Shown: positions 27,868-37,739, numbered from the stretch's first letter. The stretch: DNA of 64,000 bases from Bacillus sp. SM2101 (GCF_018588585.1 NZ_JAEUFG010000009.1:62001-126000), one strand, 5' to 3'. Notes: generated by a model from the letters alone, not told the origin. Made by a program: numbers and translations.

Positions 27868-28716
27868 ATGAAGATTAAATTTGATAGAATATTTTTGTAT
27901 ATTTTCTTGTCAATATTCGCAGTGATTCTTGTAGGACCATTTATTTGGCTAGCCTCCTCGTCTTTTAAAGAAAGTAAAGATATATTTTCAACTACTTTTT
28001 CTCTTTTGCCAAGACACGATGACGGCAGTATTTATTTCAGCTTTGAAAACTACAAGTACGCCTTTGAATATTTAAATTTAGGTACGCTATTTTTTAATAC
28101 ACTGTTTGTAGCGGTTATTGCAACTTTCGTTAACTTAATTTTAAATTCTTTAGCCGGTTATGCTTTTGCAAGGTTGAACTTTAGAGGTAGGGAAGTCATT
28201 TTTAAAATTCTACTAGTTTCACTAATGATTCCTAGTACAGTACTACTTGTGCCAAACATGATCATTGTAAACCAATTGGGTCTATATGATACACTTTGGG
28301 CGCTTATCTTGCCGTTTACGATGAGTGTATATAATGTATTTTTGATGCGCCAACATTTCTATAGTTTATCTAAAGAGCTTGAAGAAGCAGCAATCATCGA
28401 TGGTGCTAGTTGGTTTACTATTTTCTGGAAAATCGCGATGCCATTAGCTAAGCCGATTCTTGTTATTTTGGGGATCTTCACATTTATGTGGAATTACAAT
28501 AACTATATGTGGCCATTAGTAGTTATAACAACACCAGAAAATTACACATTATCTCTCGGTTTAGGTGCACTAATAAGTGCAGCAGATAAAAATGCCGAAT
28601 TATATCCTGTAATGATTGCAGGTTCGGTTATGGTTGCATTACCACTCATTATTGTTTTCTTATTCTTACAGAAGCACATCATGAAGGGTATTAATATTGG
28701 TGGAGTAAAAGGTTAA
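27868..28716 (+). CDS. ABC sugar permease, second subunit (MalG/UgpE-like)
   Basis: 282 residues with six predicted membrane helices. Family marks: NTLFVAVIATFVNLILNSLAGYA, the EAA loop (LEEAAIIDGASWFTIFWKIAMP) and a C-terminal FLFLQKHIMKGI. ATG 27868 is preferred over GTG 27859 or 27865, since the ribosome site TAGGTGA (27856-27862) lies across them. It partners with the permease just upstream. The GH2 gene follows after 31 bases. Confidence 0.92.
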   Translation: MKIKFDRIFLYIFLSIFAVILVGPFIWLASSSFKESKDIFSTTFSLLPRHDDGSIYFSFENYKYAFEYLNLGTLFFNTLFVAVIATFVNLILNSLAGYAFARLNFRGREVIFKILLVSLMIPSTVLLVPNMIIVNQLGLYDTLWALILPFTMSVYNVFLMRQHFYSLSKELEEAAIIDGASWFTIFWKIAMPLAKPILVILGIFTFMWNYNNYMWPLVVITTPENYTLSLGLGALISAADKNAELYPVMIAGSVMVALPLIIVFLFLQKHIMKGINIGGVKG

Positions 28717-28747
28717 TTAATTTGGTATATGAAAAGGTTGGATAAGG

Positions 28748-30688
28748 ATGTATTTACAATCAACGTTGTCATTTAAAACGATCAATGGTCATGAAGTTCC
28801 ATTCCAAAATGGAACTGTATTGCCCTCATTTGATCCACAAAAGAGGCAATCAATTTCTTTAGCAGGTGAATGGAAAAAAGAGAGGTTTCAAGCTAATCAT
28901 GAACATACGATGGCTGAACGAACGGCTGAGTGGGTCAAAACTACAGAACAAGATGCTCAAGGTATCACAAACGTACAGTTTAATGATGAACGTTTGAACA
29001 CCCACAGCATACCTTTGCCGGAAAATGCAATGACAGGAGAAGCCAGTATCCACGGTGTGGAAACGTATGAGGATGGTGTTTGGTATCGTCGAACTTTTTC
29101 TGTCCCTTCGGATTGGGAAGAAAAACAAGCAATACTAAAAGCATACGCTATCAGTTATGTTGCTGATATTTGGATTAATGGTAAGTACGTAGGTGTTCAC
29201 GAAGGTGGCTATACACCATTTGCATTTAATATTACAAATTTTGTACGAGCTGGTGAAGTTAATACAATAGTCATTCGAGTTGATAACCCACCTTGGGGGA
29301 GTCGCTATGACATTATTCCAGCTACAGAAGGAACTGATTTCTTCAATTATACAGGCATTATTCATGACTTATTTATTGAAGCATCTTCTCCGGTACAAAT
29401 CAGCAGGTGTGATATTGTACCAGTTGATACATCAGGAAAAGTAAAGGTGAAACTAGTTGTTGAAAATCGTAGTGAAATAGCAGAAAATATATCAATTTCA
29501 TTACAGTTTTTTCAAGGTAATGAACAAGCGCCATCCTATTTGCAATCGCCGTATGCAGAGGATATAAAAGGTGAACGCCAGCATTTTGTCGGTACGAGCG
29601 AGCAAACATTGCACGTTGAAGCGAATGGTGTGGCGATTTGGACGACGGAAATAACTATAGACAATGCAAAGCTGTGGGATATTCGAAAACCAAATTTATA
29701 CGTTTGCCAGGTTGAGCTTACTAAAGAGCATTCTATTGTAGATCAGTTTTTTACCCAGTTTGGAATTCGTATGGTTTCCACTAATGGTACAAAGATTACA
29801 TTAAATAACAAACCTATCTTTCTTGTTGGTTTAGCAAGGCATGAAGAATGGCCTAATTTTGGAAGAACTGCTTCTTTTGATCGTATCGTTAATGATTTAT
29901 TACAAATGAAAGACCTATCAATAAATTTTGTGAGAACATCACATTATCCTAATCACATTTACACTTACATTATCCTTGATCGATTAGGTCTTACAGCAAA
30001 GAGTGAAATACCATTATGGCAATTTGAGAAAGAGCATTATGAGGCTGAAGAAACAAGGCTTCATGCACAACAAATGTGGCGCGAAATGGTGTTGTCTAAC
30101 TATAATCGTCCATCTATTATTTTGTGGAGTACGCAAAATGAATCTGTTGAGGTCGTATTAAGAAAGAAGCATAATGAACGATTAGTGAATGACTTACGTA
30201 TGAAGTATAACGACCATCGACTCATTACGCAGAGCGCTGCAGCAGACCAACCAGGATACTGGGATGAATCCGTAGAACCGCTTGACGTAGCAGGGTGGAC
30301 GATGTATTTTGGTGTATTCCATGGCAGTACACCGTACGAAGGTACGAAAAACTTTTTAGAACAGGCTCATAAGGCATGGCCGGACAAACCTATTTTAAAT
30401 ACTGAATACGGATATTGGTCCAGGGAAGATGGCAGTGAGAAGGATAAACAAGTACACATTTATACTGAAACATTGCGAGCTTTGCTCGAAAAAGCTACCG
30501 TTACACCAGATGGTCATGAAAATAAAGAGGGTTTTTTAACTGGTATTAATTATTGGACTGTCTATGACTGGTATATAAACCATAATCAATTTTATCAAAC
30601 GATGGGCCTATTTGAAATGGATCGCAAAACAACAAAGCCTGTATTTGATCATTTAAAACGGGACTACAAAAAACTAACAAACTTATAA
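28748..30688 (+). CDS. Glycoside hydrolase family 2 enzyme, cytosolic (beta-glucuronidase/beta-galactosidase type)
   Basis: 646 residues, no signal peptide. N-terminal jelly-roll sugar-binding domain (VWYRRTFSVPSDW, YVADIWINGKYVGVHEGGYTPF), an Ig-like domain, then a TIM barrel. The barrel has INFVRTSHYPNHIY, acid/base Glu 465 in LWSTQNES and nucleophile Glu 553 in ILNTEYGYWS. The NTEYG motif and length fit the beta-glucuronidase side of GH2, but beta-galactosidase or others are possible. It would trim the imported oligosaccharide inside the cell. It belongs to the importer operon; the ribosome site is weak (AAAAGG about ten bases before the ATG). Confidence 0.88.
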   Translation: MYLQSTLSFKTINGHEVPFQNGTVLPSFDPQKRQSISLAGEWKKERFQANHEHTMAERTAEWVKTTEQDAQGITNVQFNDERLNTHSIPLPENAMTGEASIHGVETYEDGVWYRRTFSVPSDWEEKQAILKAYAISYVADIWINGKYVGVHEGGYTPFAFNITNFVRAGEVNTIVIRVDNPPWGSRYDIIPATEGTDFFNYTGIIHDLFIEASSPVQISRCDIVPVDTSGKVKVKLVVENRSEIAENISISLQFFQGNEQAPSYLQSPYAEDIKGERQHFVGTSEQTLHVEANGVAIWTTEITIDNAKLWDIRKPNLYVCQVELTKEHSIVDQFFTQFGIRMVSTNGTKITLNNKPIFLVGLARHEEWPNFGRTASFDRIVNDLLQMKDLSINFVRTSHYPNHIYTYIILDRLGLTAKSEIPLWQFEKEHYEAEETRLHAQQMWREMVLSNYNRPSIILWSTQNESVEVVLRKKHNERLVNDLRMKYNDHRLITQSAAADQPGYWDESVEPLDVAGWTMYFGVFHGSTPYEGTKNFLEQAHKAWPDKPILNTEYGYWSREDGSEKDKQVHIYTETLRALLEKATVTPDGHENKEGFLTGINYWTVYDWYINHNQFYQTMGLFEMDRKTTKPVFDHLKRDYKKLTNL

Positions 30689-30717
30689 GTTGAATGGGGA
30701 AAAAGGGGAGAAAACAG

Positions 30718-31335
30718 ATGCTTAAATCTTCAGCTGGGCGACGACTTTATTTTATTACTGATATGATATTTCAGTTCATCGTGCTGAATCTACTATGGTT
30801 TCTTTTTACAGTCGTTGGTTTAGTTGCTTTTGGAGTTTTTCCAGCATCAATAGCTGTTTGTTATCTTATGAAAAAACGTATTGTTGAACAGGATAACATC
30901 CCTATTTTTTCAACATTTTGGGCAATATATAAACAAAACTTTGTTCGAGGAAATATCCTTGGCGTTTTAACTGCAGCTGTTTCATTTATGTTGTATCTCG
31001 ATTTTCAAATCATACAGCAATTTGACAACATGGTAGTGACGATCTTTGGTATAGGGCTAGTAATTGTCAGCATGTTCTTATTAATAACGATTTTTTATTC
31101 ACTTCCATTAATATCAATCACGACAGATTCAGCCTTTAAAGTAATAAAAAATGCGTTTTTATTAGGGGTTGCCAATCCGGTAGTAACATTAATGATATTT
31201 ATCGTAATATTATCAATACGAGTTATCTATGGATATTTCCCGACTATAATACCACTGTTTGGAATTATGCCTTTGTTACTCACCTTTACTGTAGCTTTTC
31301 ATAAAAGCTTTAACAAACTAGAACAAACAATATAG
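30718..31335 (+). CDS. YesL-like DUF624 membrane protein
   Basis: 205 residues with four to five hydrophobic helices and few polar loops. The N-terminal pattern FITDMIFQFIVLNLLWFLFT followed by FGVFPASIAVCYLM matches DUF624 proteins such as B. subtilis YesL, which recur in plant-polysaccharide loci beside family-1 ABC importers. The function is unknown; a role in transporter assembly has been guessed from context only. ATG 30718 follows AAAGGGGAG with seven-base spacing; an upstream in-frame ATG at 30694 has none. It lies between the GH2 and GH35 genes. Confidence 0.85.
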   Translation: MLKSSAGRRLYFITDMIFQFIVLNLLWFLFTVVGLVAFGVFPASIAVCYLMKKRIVEQDNIPIFSTFWAIYKQNFVRGNILGVLTAAVSFMLYLDFQIIQQFDNMVVTIFGIGLVIVSMFLLITIFYSLPLISITTDSAFKVIKNAFLLGVANPVVTLMIFIVILSIRVIYGYFPTIIPLFGIMPLLLTFTVAFHKSFNKLEQTI

Positions 31336-31351
31336 AATGGGGGATACCCAA

Positions 31352-33493
31352 ATGATTAATGTAAAAGATGGAGTTTTATATCGCGATGGGAAACCATTTG
31401 TGTTTATTTCAGCAGATTATCCGTACTACCGAGACTATCCAGAGAATTGGTCAGATCGACTGGATAAATTAAAAGAAGCAGGAATCGAAGTCGTTACATT
31501 TTACGTTCCGTGGAGACACCATCATTTAAAGATTGATGGAAAAGATGTGATAGATTTTTCTGGGGAAACTCAAGGGAATCGCGACGTACTTTCATTTATT
31601 AAACTAGTTGAAGAAAAAGAAATGTTTGCAGTTGTGAAACCGGGGCCTTTCATTCATGCTGAAACCGATTTTGGTGGACTACCTGATTTTGTTGAAGGTG
31701 GTAAAGAGTTTGAAGCAATGCTAGATAATGAAGGAAATGAGCGAAAATGGCATAAAAACCTACCTGCTGCTTTTGATGCAGCTTTTACAAATGCAGTGCA
31801 GGATTGGTTTAAAGTATGTGATGAAACTGTAATTAAGCCATTTACGTACCCGGCAGGACCTGTAATCGCGTTACAAATTTTAAATGAAGGATTATATTCA
31901 GACGGACAACATAGTGTTATAGCATATGATTACTCTCCAAGTGGATTGGAATATCATGCAGAAAGACTACAAAAACAGTTTGGCTCAATTGACAAGTATA
32001 ATGACATGTTTGGTTCAAGTTATACTTCATATCAAGATATCCCTGTGCCTAGGTCTTTTGATATTCATACGAAAGAGAACGTTAAAGAAATTTTACCTTA
32101 TTTACACTGGGCTGAGACACAAAATCGTTATTTAGGTGATTTATACACAAATTGGGGTAGTGCAATTGATTCAACATTACCTGTTTTCAACAATATAAAC
32201 CCTCCGTTAAATGAGGCAAAAGGCTTTGATTTTTGGTTAACACGTGTAGTACCTGAACATTGGGATGTTAGCTATGGTTTTACAAACTGGATTGGTGTCG
32301 TTTCTCATGATGAAACAGCATTTTTACGATACTTACTTCTCGTAAAACGTGATAGAGGTATAAATCTAGAGGAAAACTGGGGCTTTTCAGATCCACTATA
32401 TGATTGGCGATATATTTATCATCATGTACCATTTTACCAAACAGTGTTAGCTATGGGACTAGGTGCTACAGGCTTTAATGTATATACTGGTATTTCCACT
32501 GACGGGTGGACTGATGAGCTTGATTCAATTCATGCACGTCCATACCCCGACTGCTCACCTATTTCAGAAAAGGGTGAAACAGGGGAGAAATACGAAGCGT
32601 TAAAAGTGCTAGTTTCGTATTTAAAAGAAAATGAACAGCTAATTACCGAAGGCAAGCGTGGACATGAAAACGCGTGGGGGTTATATGCACCTTATAGTTA
32701 CTTAGCTTCATTTGGTATTGAGGATCGTGATTTTGAAAAATTGGGCGTGAAGGCACCACATTCAGGCTATAAAGCAATGGAATCATTTATGCTTACGATG
32801 TTAAAAGAACAGCGTGAATTTGGGATTGTTAATATAGAAACAGCTTCTTTGGAAGAATTACAACAGCAAGGTGCAATCTCAATTGTAGGTGGCTTCTTTA
32901 TGCACAGGGCTGTACAGGAGAAGTTATTACAATATGTAAATAACGGTGGTAAACTATTCTTCTTCGGTGAAGTTCCACAATACGATGAAGCAATGGATAA
33001 ATGTGATATATTAGCAAGTGTAATTACTGATTCTAAACGATACAATACAGTTGAACATGGAGATGGAATTGTTGTGTATTATCCAGAAAATCCATTCTCA
33101 TCATGTGGAATCTCACCTACATTTGCACATTTAATGAATATTCATATTGACAAGTCGCGTGTCGTTGGAGACGAATGCTATACGTTTTTATATGAGCTAG
33201 ACGGTAAAAAATCATTATATGTCTTAAGTAATTCACAAATTGAAAAAGAACATAACCTGAGCATAGATGGTGAACAAATATCTATTTCACTTCCTGCAAA
33301 AGGTTGTGCAATAATCACTTTAACAAGCGAAGAAATTACATCATGTGTAGTAAAAGGAATTAACGATTACGATGAGTCATTCGTTACTCCAGCTGTGTCA
33401 TACCGAGGACAAACTGTTAAAGCTGATGCACCTTGTGATTTTTATTACAGCAAGCATTCAAACATTAGCTCTCAAGTCAACAAAAAGGGGTAA
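31352..33493 (+). CDS. Glycoside hydrolase family 35-like beta-galactosidase, cytosolic
   Basis: 713 residues, no signal peptide. TIM-barrel start resembles GH35: GKPFVFISADYPYYRDYPENW, VVTFYVPWRHHHL and VVKPGPFIHAETDFGGLPDF. The putative acid/base is Glu 179 in ALQILNEGLYSD, replacing the common QIENEYG. That departure makes it a divergent member. The C-terminal half includes a beta-strand-rich region (ISIVGGFFMH, LYVLSNSQIEKEH). It probably releases terminal galactose or a related sugar from the imported glycan. ATG 31352 follows ATGGGGGAT; the upstream ATG 31337 overlaps that site. A strong terminator follows the gene, closing the operon. Confidence 0.8.
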   Translation: MINVKDGVLYRDGKPFVFISADYPYYRDYPENWSDRLDKLKEAGIEVVTFYVPWRHHHLKIDGKDVIDFSGETQGNRDVLSFIKLVEEKEMFAVVKPGPFIHAETDFGGLPDFVEGGKEFEAMLDNEGNERKWHKNLPAAFDAAFTNAVQDWFKVCDETVIKPFTYPAGPVIALQILNEGLYSDGQHSVIAYDYSPSGLEYHAERLQKQFGSIDKYNDMFGSSYTSYQDIPVPRSFDIHTKENVKEILPYLHWAETQNRYLGDLYTNWGSAIDSTLPVFNNINPPLNEAKGFDFWLTRVVPEHWDVSYGFTNWIGVVSHDETAFLRYLLLVKRDRGINLEENWGFSDPLYDWRYIYHHVPFYQTVLAMGLGATGFNVYTGISTDGWTDELDSIHARPYPDCSPISEKGETGEKYEALKVLVSYLKENEQLITEGKRGHENAWGLYAPYSYLASFGIEDRDFEKLGVKAPHSGYKAMESFMLTMLKEQREFGIVNIETASLEELQQQGAISIVGGFFMHRAVQEKLLQYVNNGGKLFFFGEVPQYDEAMDKCDILASVITDSKRYNTVEHGDGIVVYYPENPFSSCGISPTFAHLMNIHIDKSRVVGDECYTFLYELDGKKSLYVLSNSQIEKEHNLSIDGEQISISLPAKGCAIITLTSEEITSCVVKGINDYDESFVTPAVSYRGQTVKADAPCDFYYSKHSNISSQVNKKG

Positions 33494-33585
33494 TGCAATA
33501 ATGTGACATTTGTTACTTTTTTGTAACTAATTGTCGATGTTAGCGTGTTAATATGTAATTACACACTACTTATTCCTCTTTGGAG

Positions 33586-33625
33586 GGTGACGAAAAGTTA
33601 ACAGCTTTTCGTCACCTTTTTTTTT
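33586..33625 (+). terminator. Strong terminator of the glycan operon
   Basis: GGTGACGAAAAG (33586-33597) pairs perfectly with CTTTTCGTCACC (33605-33616) around a 7-nt loop, followed by nine T. Confidence 0.93.
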
Positions 33626-33742
33626 GCTTTTTGCTTTTTTGACATTAATTGTTCCATTTTATAATAAGAAGCTAAACAGTATAAAAATTATAACATCCAC
33701 ATCAGTTACTCCTACGAAGGTAAAAAAAGAATCAAAGTTTAT

Positions 33743-33888
33743 AAAAGGCTGTTCTGGCACAGATTGTTGCTTTTCGTACTAAGATATAAGCTCGTATACA
33801 TCTAATGTTTGTAGCATATTAGCCATTATTTATAATTTTTAGTGATCGAACTTATGATAAATAGCAATAAAGTTTATATAAAACCTTT
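33743..33888 (+). repeat. Dispersed inverted-repeat element after the glycan operon
   Basis: Left end AAAAGGCTGTTCTGGCACAG then ATTGTTGCTTTTCGTACTAA, core CTCGTATACATCTAATG and TTGTAGCAT; right end AGCAATAAAGTTTATATAAAACCTTT is the imperfect reverse complement of the left. Confidence 0.75.
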
Positions 33889-34038
33889 CTTTTAAACCAT
33901 CCTTCTATGATGTATCTTTTTTAGTAGTTTAATAGAAATACGAACGAAAGAACTCGCTAACTTGACTAGCCACTATCTAATGCTCAAGGTAAATATAATG
34001 TACTTAATATTGTTTTTATTTAGCACACTGTTACAAAG

Positions 34039-34212
34039 TTATTCGGTGTTTCTAACCAAAATATATCCAATGACTGCAATCGGACCTAACGTGAGTGCTA
34101 CTAATGACCATAAACAGCCTAGATTTTGCCCTCTCTTATAGGATGCATCTACTAGAACAAACAATGAACCTAATATCCAAACAACAGCAAGCATGACATA
34201 AGTCACCGACAT
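34039..34212 (-). CDS. 57-residue two-helix membrane protein
   Basis: A short gene on the minus strand with ATG 34212 and AAGGAG seven bases upstream. The product starts MSVTYVMLAVVWILGSLFVL, has a short basic-polar turn (DASYKRGQNLG), then a second helix ending GPIAVIGYILVRNTE. The order helix, turn, GP, helix resembles the N-terminal domain of phospholipase D/cardiolipin synthase-type small proteins, but it is too short to be an enzyme. No partner gene lies close by. I am fairly sure it is real from the ribosome site, length and hydrophobic pattern; the function is unknown. Confidence 0.7.
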   Translation of the reverse strand: MSVTYVMLAVVWILGSLFVLVDASYKRGQNLGCLWSLVALTLGPIAVIGYILVRNTE

Positions 34213-34793
34213 CTTTTTGCTCCTTATCCTCTTAAGAATTAGTTAATAATAGCAATTACTACTTATATTTGAATGTTATTGTTACCAAATACTCTGTTCA
34301 TATACTTCTGTTGCTACTGTTACTTTGTGCGAGTTGTTAGTCAATGATTTAACCACCGAGCACCTTTATAAAAAAACAAAGTCCATAAAACATATTTGGA
34401 AAAAAGATAATACGAAAAAATAAGACTCGTTTTTTAGAAACGATAAACATAGATTTGAAGAAAAAACTTATTCGTCATATATTCATTAAAGTAGATCTTG
34501 AAAAGTAGTTAACCTTTACAATAAAAGAATTTATGTACTATTAATATATTTATTTAAATATTCGAAATATTAAGTATTATGAAGAAAAAGCGAATATTTC
34601 TATGGATTTTAGCGGAAACATACCGATTTCAGAATTTTCCATATATATGTACATAATGGTAGGATGTAGTTAATTCTCGAGAATTAATATTTTTTATCAA
34701 AATATAATAGGAATTAGCGAATGAAAGTGTTTATGCGGTACTTTATCTCATTTTCTTAACACGCCTACTAAACTATTAAAAGGGTGATTTTGT
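34213..34793. other. Intergenic region before the phosphodiesterase gene
   Basis: No gene seen on either strand. It is very AT-rich, with a small inverted repeat AATTCTCGAGAATT at 34673-34686. It should hold the promoters of the small minus-strand membrane gene and the phosphodiesterase gene, neither of which is clear. Confidence 0.35.
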
Positions 34794-36485
34794 ATGAAAA
34801 AGCTATTAACTATTCTTTTCTTATCAATGCTCATTAGTTTATCATTTTTTGGTCAAAAGAATATAGTTGTAGGAGCTAGTAATAACACAGGTAGTTTTTC
34901 GCTGTTAACTTATAACGTTGCTGGATTATGGGATCCTGTATCATCTTCTAATCCCGCAAATAACACAGAGAAAATCAGTCCTAAATTAAATGATTATGAT
35001 GTTGTATTAGTTCAAGAGGATTTTAATTATCATAGTGATTTGATTTCAGCAGTCGAACATGAATACCTGTCTTCACATTCAGGGATTATGGGATTTGGAG
35101 ATGGTTTAAATCGAATGTCAATTTACCCATTTACTAAATTTAAACGTGAAGATTGGAATGACTGTCATGGTGTGTTTGGGGACGGTTCTGACTGTTTAAC
35201 GCCTAAAGGATTTTCATTTGCTAGGCATGAAGTTGCAGAAGGCGTATTTATAGACATGTATAATGTTCATGCAGATGCTGGTGGTAGTAATGATGATTAT
35301 ACTGTCAGGAAGAAAAATTTTCAGCAATTATTGTCAAAAATTGAACAATGGTCAGAAGATCATGCTGTCATTGTCACGGGTGACTTTAACAGCCATTGGA
35401 AAGATTCAGATGGAGTAAGGCAATTTGTTGATGCTAATTTTTCAGATGCTTGGGCGGAAATAAAAAATAATGGTGAAATACCTGATATTGGTGAATCGGG
35501 TGGGCGTATTGATAAAATTTTGTTTCGAGGCAGTGACGGTCTTACACTTAACGTAACTGATTATGATGTTCCTCATGATGATTTTTTAGATAGCAACGGG
35601 AAGGGTCTATCAGACCATAAGCCTGTGTCTGCTATGTTTGAATACAGTGTAAATAATCTATGGGAACAGCCTCTAAATACATTTAGTCCTCATTCATGGA
35701 ATAAAGGAAATAATACATCGTTTGAATTTGATGAAAACGTGAAATATCTGAATGGTGACCGTGTTGCAAAACTAGTTGCGAAGGACGAGAATGGTTATGT
35801 AAATAACACAATTCAGCTTAATCCAAACAACCGCACGTATACTTTTAGCGTTTGGCTAATGTCTGAACAAGACCAACAAGTGAGTGTGCGCTTGAGAAGT
35901 CAGGGTAATTTAAATGGAGGTAACGGAGATAATGATAGTGTTCAAACTGTAAATCTTCAAGCTAATGAATGGCAACGTGTTGAAGTTACCCAAGCTTTTG
36001 ATATAGAAGCAGAATGGTTAAGAGCAACTATCTATCCAGCGGGTTACCAATCGGGTGAAACAGGTACTATTTACATGTGGGGGAGCCAGGTGTTTGACAC
36101 GACTAACAGTGTTGTAGAGCATGGCACTGATAATGGAGAGGCAATGTTAAAACTGACAGCCACAAGTAATGGCGGGTATGTTAACAATACAATTAATTTA
36201 AATCCGAACGGCCATACATACACTTATAGTATGCTCGTGAAAAGTGACGTGGAACAAGCGTTAAGTATTCGTTTAAGAGCTAAAGGTTATAGTGGGAATA
36301 ATGGAAATAATGATCAAGTCAAAACGGTAAATGTGGCATCAGGTCAATGGCAACGGGTAACTATCACCCAAACATTTGATGATGATGCTGATTGGCTAAG
36401 AGCAACTATATATCCTGCAGGCTTTCAAACAGGTCAAGCTGGTTCTATTTATGTAAAAGATGTAGTGGTGACTGAAGGAAACTGA
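34794..36485 (+). CDS. Secreted endonuclease/exonuclease/phosphatase-family phosphodiesterase with tandem C-terminal modules
   Basis: 563 residues. Sec signal peptide (residues 1-28). Residues about 36-285 are the EEP fold of neutral sphingomyelinase-type enzymes: LLTYNVAGLWD, VVLVQEDF, YNVHADAG, VTGDFNSHW and GLSDHKPVSAMF supply the Mg-binding and catalytic Asn, Glu, Asp and His. Two tandem modules of about 130 residues follow (NNTIQLNPNNRTYTFSVWL and NNTINLNPNGHTYTYSMLV mark their equivalent positions), resembling CBM4/9-type beta-sandwiches. Target could be a phospholipid, nucleic acid or other phosphodiester at a surface. It is monocistronic with its own terminator. Confidence 0.85.
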   Translation: MKKLLTILFLSMLISLSFFGQKNIVVGASNNTGSFSLLTYNVAGLWDPVSSSNPANNTEKISPKLNDYDVVLVQEDFNYHSDLISAVEHEYLSSHSGIMGFGDGLNRMSIYPFTKFKREDWNDCHGVFGDGSDCLTPKGFSFARHEVAEGVFIDMYNVHADAGGSNDDYTVRKKNFQQLLSKIEQWSEDHAVIVTGDFNSHWKDSDGVRQFVDANFSDAWAEIKNNGEIPDIGESGGRIDKILFRGSDGLTLNVTDYDVPHDDFLDSNGKGLSDHKPVSAMFEYSVNNLWEQPLNTFSPHSWNKGNNTSFEFDENVKYLNGDRVAKLVAKDENGYVNNTIQLNPNNRTYTFSVWLMSEQDQQVSVRLRSQGNLNGGNGDNDSVQTVNLQANEWQRVEVTQAFDIEAEWLRATIYPAGYQSGETGTIYMWGSQVFDTTNSVVEHGTDNGEAMLKLTATSNGGYVNNTINLNPNGHTYTYSMLVKSDVEQALSIRLRAKGYSGNNGNNDQVKTVNVASGQWQRVTITQTFDDDADWLRATIYPAGFQTGQAGSIYVKDVVVTEGN

Positions 36486-36502
36486 ATAACAATGTATTGA
36501 AG

Positions 36503-36532
36503 AAACTGTTGTGAAGTCACAACAGTTTTTTT
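36503..36532 (+). terminator. Terminator after the secreted phosphodiesterase gene
   Basis: AAACTGTTGTGA pairs perfectly with TCACAACAGTTT around a very short loop, followed by seven T in total. Confidence 0.92.
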
Positions 36533-36947
36533 ATGTTTCGTTAAAAGACTTGGTTGAAAACTATAAACAGAGTAACTAATTAAAATACATAAGAATATTG
36601 ATCATGATCAAAATGTATACACTGTTAGAAACAGTTTTACTTTATAGCTAGCGAATGTGACTTTGAGATCAAAAAAAATATAAAGTGTGTTGGTATCCTA
36701 GTAGCCCTTGTATACATGGTTTTTTATATTCATAATGGTGGATTGTTAGCTCTAAATTTTGTCAGTAGTTTGTAGCTATTAAATATACCGTTTAAGCAAG
36801 ACAGTAATGAATACGATAGTTAGCCATTATTTTTCAGTTTGGTATAGAGACTCGAACTTTATTAAACTGTCAACTAGTTCTTTCTTTCGAAATGTGACAT
36901 ACTATCCATAAAACCTTTTGAAATTCATAGCAGTCAAATGGAGGAAA
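36533..36947. other. Intergenic region with a degenerate repeat fragment
   Basis: No gene. Near 36825-36865 TTAGCCATTATTT and GACTCGAACTTTATTAA match the middle of the repeat copy at 33743-33888, suggesting a decayed member of the same family. Otherwise nothing recognised. Confidence 0.4.
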
Positions 36948-36950
36948 ATG

Positions 36951-37739
36951 ATGTTAGAACAATTACACAAGAATCAGTATGAAATAGTCGAGCATTTCTT
37001 TCGAGGTCATAAACAATATATTCCAGCACTTTCTGTTATCTACGGAAATTACCCTGGTAAGATATTCGTTGATTCAGTTATCCAACCGAATTTTGCAATT
37101 GTTTGGGCTCTTGGAAGATGGCTATATTGTGAGGGGGACATTCCTAAAAATCATACTTATGGAAGCATAATTGATTCGCTTTGGCAGTTTCTTAAAATAG
37201 AGAGAAAAAGCATTTTTGAAATTTATAAAAGTGAAAATCAAGAGTGGGAGAAAGAGTTTAGCGCAAATTTATCTAATCTCGATGTGAAAAAGCATTGGGA
37301 ATCTATTTATACATTAAATATTGGTAAGTTTAGAGAGCTTGATACGAGGCAAATAGAATCGCAGGTTGATTGTCAAATTGACCAATTTCCTATTGTAACA
37401 TCTAGCTGTAAAGAAGAGGAATGTGAATTAATAAATGAGACACGTTTTGGATCAAAAATTATAAAGAATAATAAAATCATTGCCGTATGTAAAAATAATG
37501 GTTTCGTTCATAATGAATCATATTTTATAAGTGTTGAAACTTTTGATAAAAACGAGCAAGGAAAAGGTTATGCGACCGTTGCAGGAGCAAAATTAATTGA
37601 GTATGGATTGGCAAGAAACTTTATTCCGTTATGGGAAACTACTCACGATAATATTGCGTCACATAAATTAGCAACAAAGTTAGGATTTGAAAGAAACTGT
37701 TCATACCCTGTATACGCTTTTCACTATAATAGCATTTGA
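36951..37739 (+). CDS. GNAT-family acetyltransferase
   Basis: 262 residues. The N-terminal half (FFRGHKQYIPALSVIYGNYPGKIFVD, listed in two runs: FFRGHKQYIPALSV and GNYPGKIFVD) is the non-catalytic part of the GNAT subfamily found in Firmicutes. The C-terminal half has the acetyl-CoA loop EQGKGYATVAGAKLIEYGL and NIASHKLATKLGFERN. It would acetylate a small molecule or protein; the substrate is not predictable. ATGs at 36948 and 36951 follow TGGAGGA; the second has better spacing. It is a single gene followed by a short hairpin. Confidence 0.85.
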   Translation: MLEQLHKNQYEIVEHFFRGHKQYIPALSVIYGNYPGKIFVDSVIQPNFAIVWALGRWLYCEGDIPKNHTYGSIIDSLWQFLKIERKSIFEIYKSENQEWEKEFSANLSNLDVKKHWESIYTLNIGKFRELDTRQIESQVDCQIDQFPIVTSSCKEEECELINETRFGSKIIKNNKIIAVCKNNGFVHNESYFISVETFDKNEQGKGYATVAGAKLIEYGLARNFIPLWETTHDNIASHKLATKLGFERNCSYPVYAFHYNSI

